Origin: Scleropages formosus
Taxonomy: Eukaryota > Chordata > Actinopteri > Osteoglossiformes > Osteoglossidae
Length of the DNA: 64,000 bases
NCBI RefSeq assembly: GCF_900964775.1
Contig: NC_041827.1
Span: forward strand, 13,212,001 to 13,276,000
Reading direction: 5' to 3'
Notes under the pieces: generated by a model
What the model saw: the letters and a program-made list of their open reading frames with translations, nothing else
Database searches by the model: none
Told to the model about the DNA's origin: nothing
Position numbers and translations under genes: made by a program
Shown: positions 59,001 through 64,000 of the stretch, in pieces
Layout of the letters: every line of letters begins with the position of its first letter
Numbering within the stretch: the stretch's first letter is position 1

Positions 59001-59211
59001 CACTTAGTACTCAAGCTGTCATCAGTCTCTTACCACGTTGGGGGGCAGCTTGTGTCCGGGCAGGTACTTGACGTTCTCGTGCTCGGTGTTGATGATCTCG
59101 GTGAGCTTGCGCCCGTTCACCAACTCCTCGAACACCCACATGTTCACCGTGTTGTCGAACTTGGGGTTCTTAGCCGCGTTGGCACCGATGATCTTGGCAA
59201 TGGCAGAGCCC
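53013..59211 (-). CDS. gpd1: Glycerol-3-phosphate dehydrogenase 1, cytosolic (exons 2-8; 5' end outside window)
   Basis: NAD-dependent enzyme interconverting dihydroxyacetone phosphate and glycerol-3-phosphate. It serves the glycerophosphate shuttle and lipid synthesis. Exons seen: 59211-59034, 58014-57874, 57384-57246, 55236-55124, 55041-54805, 54611-54505, 53109-53013, total 1012 nt in consistent phases. The sequence begins (G)[12 protein letters not shown], just after the GxGNWG nucleotide motif, which must lie in exon 1. The active-site block [16 protein letters not shown] carries the catalytic Lys, and [18 protein letters not shown] carries the substrate-binding Arg. The C terminus is [12 protein letters not shown], as in human. 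About 14 N-terminal codons are missing. Exon 1 was searched for up to 64000 and not found, so it probably lies beyond the right edge. Confidence 0.95.
53388..53590 (+). repeat. SINE family A copy
   Basis: Plus-oriented in GPD1 intron 7 (antisense to the gene). A box 'aggtggcgcagcggg', B box 'ggttcaagtcc', end 'gagcggcttcagccaatgcgtgcg'. Flanks TTTGCTGTGG and TTTGTTGTGG form a likely duplication with one mismatch. Confidence 0.85.
53900..54140 (+). repeat. SINE family B fragments
   Basis: A tail fragment at 53905-53950 ('gacgctttggagaaaggcgtctgggaaacgaataaatg') is followed by a degraded body and tail at 53995-54140 ('tacagctatataaatgggtaaatac'). GPD1 intron 7. Confidence 0.6.
54410..54437. 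repeat. (TG)14 microsatellite
   Basis: Short TG tract in GPD1 intron 7, with no recognisable SINE body beside it. Confidence 0.9.
56085..56180 (-). repeat. SINE family B fragment
   Basis: 'agagccttgatcaagggcagaacaggagtgggagtcaaacctggaactttggg' is a worn, reversed family B head. GPD1 intron 4. Confidence 0.5.
56661..57056. mobile_element. Non-autonomous hAT-like element (MITE), 396 bp
   Basis: Flanked by a perfect 8-bp duplication ATAGAAAG (56653-56660 and 57057-57064). The ends are short imperfect inverted repeats: TAGAGGTGCG at the left and, reading inward from the right, TAGAGCTGTG. The interior has many CGATTCGATT / ATCGATGCATCG-like motifs and no open frame. An 8-bp duplication and a TAGNG end are typical of hAT elements. 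Located in GPD1 intron 4. Confidence 0.75.
57065..57225 (+). repeat. SINE family B copy, diverged
   Basis: 'ggtttaaacctcacctcctgctgtagcgcccctgagcaaggcaag' through 'gagtcgccttggacaaaagcgtccgc'. It lies directly after the hAT-like element, which may have inserted into it. GPD1 intron 4, ending just before exon 4. Confidence 0.6.
58430..58845 (-). repeat. Two tandem SINE family B copies
   Basis: Both minus-oriented: 58430-58612 and 58632-58845. The second ends with 'ggggttcaaatctgcgacttccac' and 'cagccgttatgctgcctgctgccc'. GPD1 intron 2. Confidence 0.65.
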
Positions 59212-59260
59212 CTGCGGAGAGCACCAAGCGGCGTCCTTTGTTAACGTCTTTGCTCATTTT

Positions 59261-59261
<1 letters not shown>

Positions 59262-59327
<66 letters not shown>

Positions 59328-59525
59328 CATCTGAAACCACTTGTCCCATACGGGGTCGCAGGGAGCCGGAGCCTAAACCGGCAACTCAGGGCGTAAGGCC
59401 GGAGGGGGAGGGGACACACCCAGGACGGGACGCCAGTCCATTACAAGGCACCCCAAGCAGGACTCGAAACCCCAGACCCACCGGAGAGCAGGACCCGGTC
59501 CAACCCACTGTGCCACCGCCCCCCC
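59262..59525 (-). repeat. SINE family A copy with long CA tail
   Basis: Flanked by the perfect 12-bp duplication TTGCTCATTTTC (59250-59261 and 59526-59537). The CA tract (about 59263-59327) lies between the duplications, at the SINE's 3' end. It starts about 50 bp inside GPD1 intron 1, just upstream of exon 2. Confidence 0.95.
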
Positions 59526-59677
59526 TTGCTCATTTTCATTATATCCTTTTTTTTTTTTTGTTGTGCTTTCATTTCTATTTCACACCCCACCACCATGCTA
59601 AATAACGCATGAAAAACAGCAGTGTCCCAACTGGTATTTCAGGTCCTGAGTTCACAGAGAGAACTACCTTAAGATAA

Positions 59678-59679
<2 letters not shown>

Positions 59680-59712
<33 letters not shown>

Positions 59713-59909
59713 TTTCAGAACCGCTTGTCCCATACAGGGTCGCAGGGAACCGGAGCCTACCCGGTAACACAGGGCGTAGGGCCGGAGGGGGAGGGGACAC
59801 ACCCAGGACGGGACGGCAGTCTATCGCAAGGCACCCCAAGCGGGACTCGAACCCCAGACCCACCGGACAGCAGGACTGCGGTCCAACCCACTGCACCACC
59901 GCACCCCCC
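59680..59909 (-). repeat. SINE family A copy with CA tail
   Basis: Flanked by CTTAAGATAAGA (59668-59679 and 59909-59920). The boundary C is ambiguous with the SINE's own C run. The CA tract (about 59680-59711) again lies inside the duplication. GPD1 intron 1, same orientation as the copy 150 bp away. Confidence 0.95.
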
Positions 59910-59944
59910 TTAAGATAAGAATTCACCATAAATACTGTATTTGT

Positions 59945-60240
59945 CAGCGGCACAGTGGGTAGTGCTGGTGACGCATGGCTCCCTGCCGGCGAGGTCAGAT
60001 GTGGGTGTGAATTCGGCTCGGTAGATGTGATGTTGGCGCGGGCTTCTTCCCACAAAGATGCGTTTCAGGTGAGCTGGTGACCATAAACTGCCTGTGGTGT
60101 GCGTGCGTGCGTGCGCACTAAGTGCGTACGAGTGCCCCGTAACAGAGAGGCACTCTGATCGGGGTGTACCCTGCCTCACTCCCCATGCTTCTGGGATAGG
60201 CTCTGAATCTCTGCACAGAACAAGCAGTTGATGACAATGG
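59945..60240 (+). repeat. SINE family C copy
   Basis: 'cggcacagtgggtagtgctgg' head, 'gcttcttcccacaaagatgcg', 'ggtgtaccctgcctcactccc' and tail 'tgggataggctctgaatctctgcacagaacaagcag'. GPD1 intron 1. Confidence 0.75.
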
Positions 60241-61160
60241 GGGGGGGTTGAAGAAAAAAAAAACCACTGGCAACACATCAGTGGATTTATATCACATACT
60301 AAGAATGACAAATAATTTAACATCTTAATAAATAAACAGTTACAATGTTCTCAGTTCACTTAAAAAAAAAAAAAAAAAAAAATTCATTACAGTGGCAGGA
60401 TGCGTCACAGATGCATTTGTGGGAGATGGGGGGGGGGGGAGGGAACGTACTTCAATGTGCAGCCAACACTGCTGCTCTGCACTGGTCTCCAAGAAACGCA
60501 CTTAATAGGTAATCTGTGACTGTAAATGGCAAAGATCATTCACGAGCCCCCCCAACCCCCCCCCCAGCTTCATATATCAGTCCCGAGCAGCTCCGGTGTC
60601 TCCGTAAAGGGCAAAGCTGCAGCTCACTTTGGGTACGGCCTTATATCTCCCGGAGCGAAAGTCGGTCCCGCTCTCGCAGCTGCGCCGTACATTTGTACCA
60701 TGGCACACTCATTTTTGCGCGCGGTGTTTAACGGCGCAAGAACAAGGGCGCGTTAAAATACGCACGGCTCCTCTCGTGACGAACGTTTCAGTTCCAACTT
60801 TTCAAACGCGCATCTTCCTCGTTCATCATCATTTATTTCTTCACCTACCCGCTTTCTAAAATTTCCGTTTACTGCAGGGCCAAAGCCACCCGTTTACCCT
60901 CCGAGACTACAGACGTTTTTATACACACACAGACACCGGCAGCACAGCGTACTGGGAAAAAGTGAGATAATTATTTAATTAATTTCACTGCCAGTGTTTT
61001 CCGCTCCTGTCTGGCGTTTGTATTATTATGCTTTTATTGATTGTGTAAATTATGACGACAGCTGAGGCTGAACACTTGGATTTGGACAGGAGGTTGTGCA
61101 GGTAACACATTTTTAAATTTCAATGAACGTTTGAGGTTAATAAAGAAATAAATGTGTTTC

Positions 61161-61370
61161 GGGGGGGGCATGGTGGTGCAGCGGGTTTTAGCCAGGTCCC
61201 ACTCTCTGGCGGGTCTGGGGTTTGAGTCCTGCTTGGGGTGCCTTGTGATGGACTGGCGTCCCACCCTGGGTGCGTCCCCTCCCCCTCCAGCCTTGTGTTG
61301 CCGGGATAGGCTCCGGCTTGCTGCGACCCTGCTTGGGAAAAGCGGTTTCAGACAGCGTGCGTGTGTGTTG
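61161..61370 (+). repeat. SINE family A copy
   Basis: Head 'ggggggcatggtggtgcagcggg', B box 'ggggtttgagtcc', end 'agcggtttcagacagcgtgcgtgtgtgttg'. Plus-oriented in GPD1 intron 1. Confidence 0.85.
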
Positions 61371-62714
61371 CAGAGTACATTTCGCTTTATCTGAGGAACC
61401 AAACTTGTGAATAAATGTAAATGGTGGGACATATACACTCAACATTTTTATTGCATCTTAACGATAAGCGAGAGGATTTACAAACTAGCTGAGTTACGAA
61501 CAGACTTTGGATTGCTCTTTGTAATCAGGCAGGTTTAGGGGCCTTCACAGCTACCCAAACTACAAACGCCAAGACATAATCACAGCCTGGGGGATAAGAA
61601 ACACATTGAAGACATGCACTGCTTCAGCTGATGATCAGCCACTTCGACTCACCCTGCCCCAACAACCAGGGCTGAGCATCCAGGACCCGAGCGGAGGCGC
61701 ATTTCAGACAGCGCCGGACACGGACATATCTGGGGTATGTAACAGCGGGGGTGCTGCGTTTTTGTTTTTGTTTCGTTTTTTTTGGACAGGGGACAATGTA
61801 ATGACCTGCGTTACCAGGAAGTTTGAGCAGGAAAACGGGTTTAATGTAGACAGCTGAATTGTGGGAAAAATGGAATTAAGTGTTCAACCACCGGAGGGAC
61901 CTACGGGGAATATAAGGGAGTGACTATAACTGTCTGCCAGTGGAAAAGAGGAAGCCTGGGGGGACGTTAGGCAGGCTGGGAAGGCTGGCTTGAGGTGTAG
62001 GGCCTGGAGGAAAAGGGCTTCTTGGACCGAGAGCATTATTTCCTTGTGTGCCGGTGGTCCAACGAACGCGATCCGTGCGTCCTTCTTCGCCCCACCTGAG
62101 CCCGGAGCGCAGCGCGCTACAGTATCTTACTGCAAGTCTCATCGGAATTTGGTGAGAAAACCACACCAGAATTTCCTGCCAAAAACCCAGTCATTTGTAT
62201 TCAGGGTATTATAAAGCCTATTTTCAACTAGAATCACTACTATCAAGGGCTGTTGCAAGCTGCACAGTAAACGGCAGAAGCATAAAAAGACAGGTTTTAA
62301 AAGCCAGCGAAGCAGAAAACATTTTTATAAAAAGTGAAACGTCTGCGAAAAAGTAACAGACACACAATGCAAAACGTTGTACAACTTGAGCTGCGGGGTT
62401 GTTGAACATCCTTTTTGAATCACACGAATATCCGCTCTACAGGGGCGAAGTTAAAACATTTCTTTTCCGTTACTTCTTCTACAAATCTGACTTCATTTTT
62501 CGCAAAAATTTAAATTTTGATGGGTAGAGAAAGAGAAAATAATCCCCTAGCATGAACAAAGCAATGACAGTAATGAAAAGGCAGAAATCACATCTATACA
62601 TGTGACCACGATATGGGTACGACTGGGCCGCTACAACTTTTATGCTCTGTGGTTGCCGGTTGCCGTGGCGACCGCTCTGCTTTGCCAATTTAATGCCTTA
62701 AACTGAGAACGGAA

Positions 62715-62958
62715 GACAAATTATTTAGCTGACTCCTTTGTCAAAGACAACTTACAATGTTAGCTTTGTAAGCTAAGCTACTTAAAATGACTGACCCATT
62801 TATACAGCAGAATATTGCAGTTCAGGGTAAAGTGCAGCCGGATATTCTTAGTGGAGTAATTCAGCCTTGATCAGACTACACTCCAGCAGAAGTAGAATTT
62901 TTAAACCAGACTGCATAACCTCTGGGGGGGGTCTAACCACTACGCCACCTGCTGGCCC
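62715..62958 (-). repeat. SINE family B copy
   Basis: 'atttagctgactcctttgtcaaagacaacttacaatgttag' to 'ctaaccactacgccacctgctggccc'. Minus-oriented, with an internal insertion of about 40 bp relative to other copies. Confidence 0.7.
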
Positions 62959-62989
62959 AAATCCATCCACACTTAAGTCCCTATCTACA

Positions 62990-63312
62990 CATCCATGATG
63001 CTTCGTAACAAAGTGACTACAAAGACCAGGCATTGGAGCTTGCATGTTCTCCCTGTGTCTGTGTGGATTTCCTCTGAGTGCTCTGGTTTCCTCCCACAGT
63101 CCAAACACATGCTGTTCAGGTTCCCCCATAGTGTGTGAATGACAGAGAGAGTGTGTTCCACTGATGTACGGATGAGTGACCCAGTGTAAGTAGTGTATCT
63201 ATCAGTGTAAGTCTCCTTGGTGAATAAGGTGTGTGGGTTGGTAACACTACACAGAGGTTCATTGGAAGTCGCTTTTGAGAAAAGCATCTGTTAAAAAAAT
63301 AAATGTAAATGT
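62990..63312 (+). repeat. Chimeric SINE: family C head with family B-type tail
   Basis: Head 'ggagcttgcatgttctccctgtgtctgtgtgg' and 'gtttcctcccacagtccaaacacatgctgttcagg' (family C), but the end is 'gaagtcgcttttgagaaaagcatctgttaaaaaaataaatg', the tail of family B. Confidence 0.75.
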
Positions 63313-63674
63313 GGGAAACATGAGAGTCATGTGTGATGAAATGTTAGAACAAATCGTGGCTCTCAGTTCACTGAACTGCGTTGTTCCCGTAAAAGTGTTC
63401 ATGGAAAACTAATTAAATAATTATTATTATAAAGAAGAATAGCCTTTGATGCTTGCATTGCAATAAGTGCTTAAGCAAAACGGACCTTGTTAAAATGACT
63501 TGTGCAAAGGATGAGATGAAAGCAGAGAATTACAGTTGACTTCAGAAATGTGTTTGAAACAAACGTGAGGTCACGCTGGCCAGACCTGCAGGGCGCGCAC
63601 GCGCACACGTTGGTCAAACATCTGACCATACTGGCTACTTACTGCCTGCTGGTCTCTTACCACAGACAAAGGAC

Positions 63675-63680
63675 ACAGGG

Positions 63681-63715
<35 letters not shown>
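63675..63715. repeat. Poly(A) tract
   Basis: A run of about 30 A residues preceded by T's. An unassigned simple repeat in the presumed GPD1 intron 1. An (AAT)n run follows at 63864-63886. Confidence 0.85.
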
Positions 63716-63717
<2 letters not shown>

Positions 63718-63947
63718 ACCAGTACCGGGGTACTGAAAGGCAGCATGGGATGGGACAGAGGCTATTACACCACTATTTATTTATACTGGCCCTATAAACC
63801 ACTATAAAATGCTCAAATATCACACTTTGGAGTATCAGCTAAAGTAGTAGTAGTAACAGTAATCGTAATAATAATAATAATAATAAAAATTAGTAGCATA
63901 GGCTTAAGTACCATCAGCATTTATTTGGACTAACTTGTTTACAGATA

Positions 63948-64000
63948 GGTGGCGCAGTGGGTTGGACCACAGTCCTGCTCTCCGGTGGGTCTGGGGTTCA
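63948..64000 (+). repeat. SINE family A copy, cut by the window edge
   Basis: Shows the A box GGTGGCGCAGTGGGTTGG and the start of the B box region 'gtctggggttca'. The remainder lies past the window. Confidence 0.85.

Noticed and set aside
59212-64000. Search for GPD1 exon 1 (short exon with the GSGNW motif)
   Set aside because: No matching coding sequence with a donor was found on the minus strand. It probably lies beyond the window.

Overview
The window is vertebrate genomic DNA, almost certainly from a ray-finned fish. The genes have spliced, intron-rich structures with short introns, there is a Pol III tRNA gene of vertebrate type, and fish-style tRNA-derived SINEs, a Tc1-like transposon, a hAT-like MITE and many CA/TG microsatellites fill the spaces. 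No prokaryotic, CRISPR or viral feature was recognised.

Layout, left to right: MCM2 (minus, 16 coding exons, 9690 to 1306); CCDC51/MITOK (minus, 3 coding exons); TMA7 (plus, 4 exons), head to head with CCDC51; a type II keratin gene (plus, 9 exons, TATA promoter); BCDIN3D (minus, 2 exons); a single tRNA-Ile(AAU) gene (minus); COX14 (plus, non-coding exon plus one coding exon); CERS5 (minus, 10 exons, 15 kb with a 7.7-kb first intron); an intergenic stretch holding the Tc1 element; and GPD1 (minus, exons 2 to 8, with exon 1 apparently beyond the right edge). Exon boundaries were read from splice sites. The coding lengths of the complete genes are all multiples of three: MCM2 884 aa, CCDC51 422 aa, TMA7 64 aa, keratin 454 aa, BCDIN3D 266 aa, COX14 55 aa, CERS5 385 aa.

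The genes do not form one pathway. They are housekeeping genes (replicative helicase, mitochondrial potassium channel, ribosome-associated factor, RNA methyltransferase, complex IV assembly, ceramide synthesis, glycerol-3-phosphate shuttle) plus one epithelial keratin. BCDIN3D, the keratin, COX14, CERS5 and GPD1 correspond to human 12q13. MCM2 and CCDC51/TMA7 correspond to human 3q21 and 3p21, so two ancestral blocks meet here. CERS5-COX14 is flipped relative to GPD1 compared with human.

The most interesting material is in the repeats. One abundant tRNA-SINE (here 'family A', 13 copies) ends in a TG-rich tail. In several copies target-site duplications bracket the SINE together with its CA/TG tract, which shows that the insertion delivered the microsatellite. 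SINE heads and tails also occur in at least five combinations, pointing to module exchange. No wholly new gene system was found.
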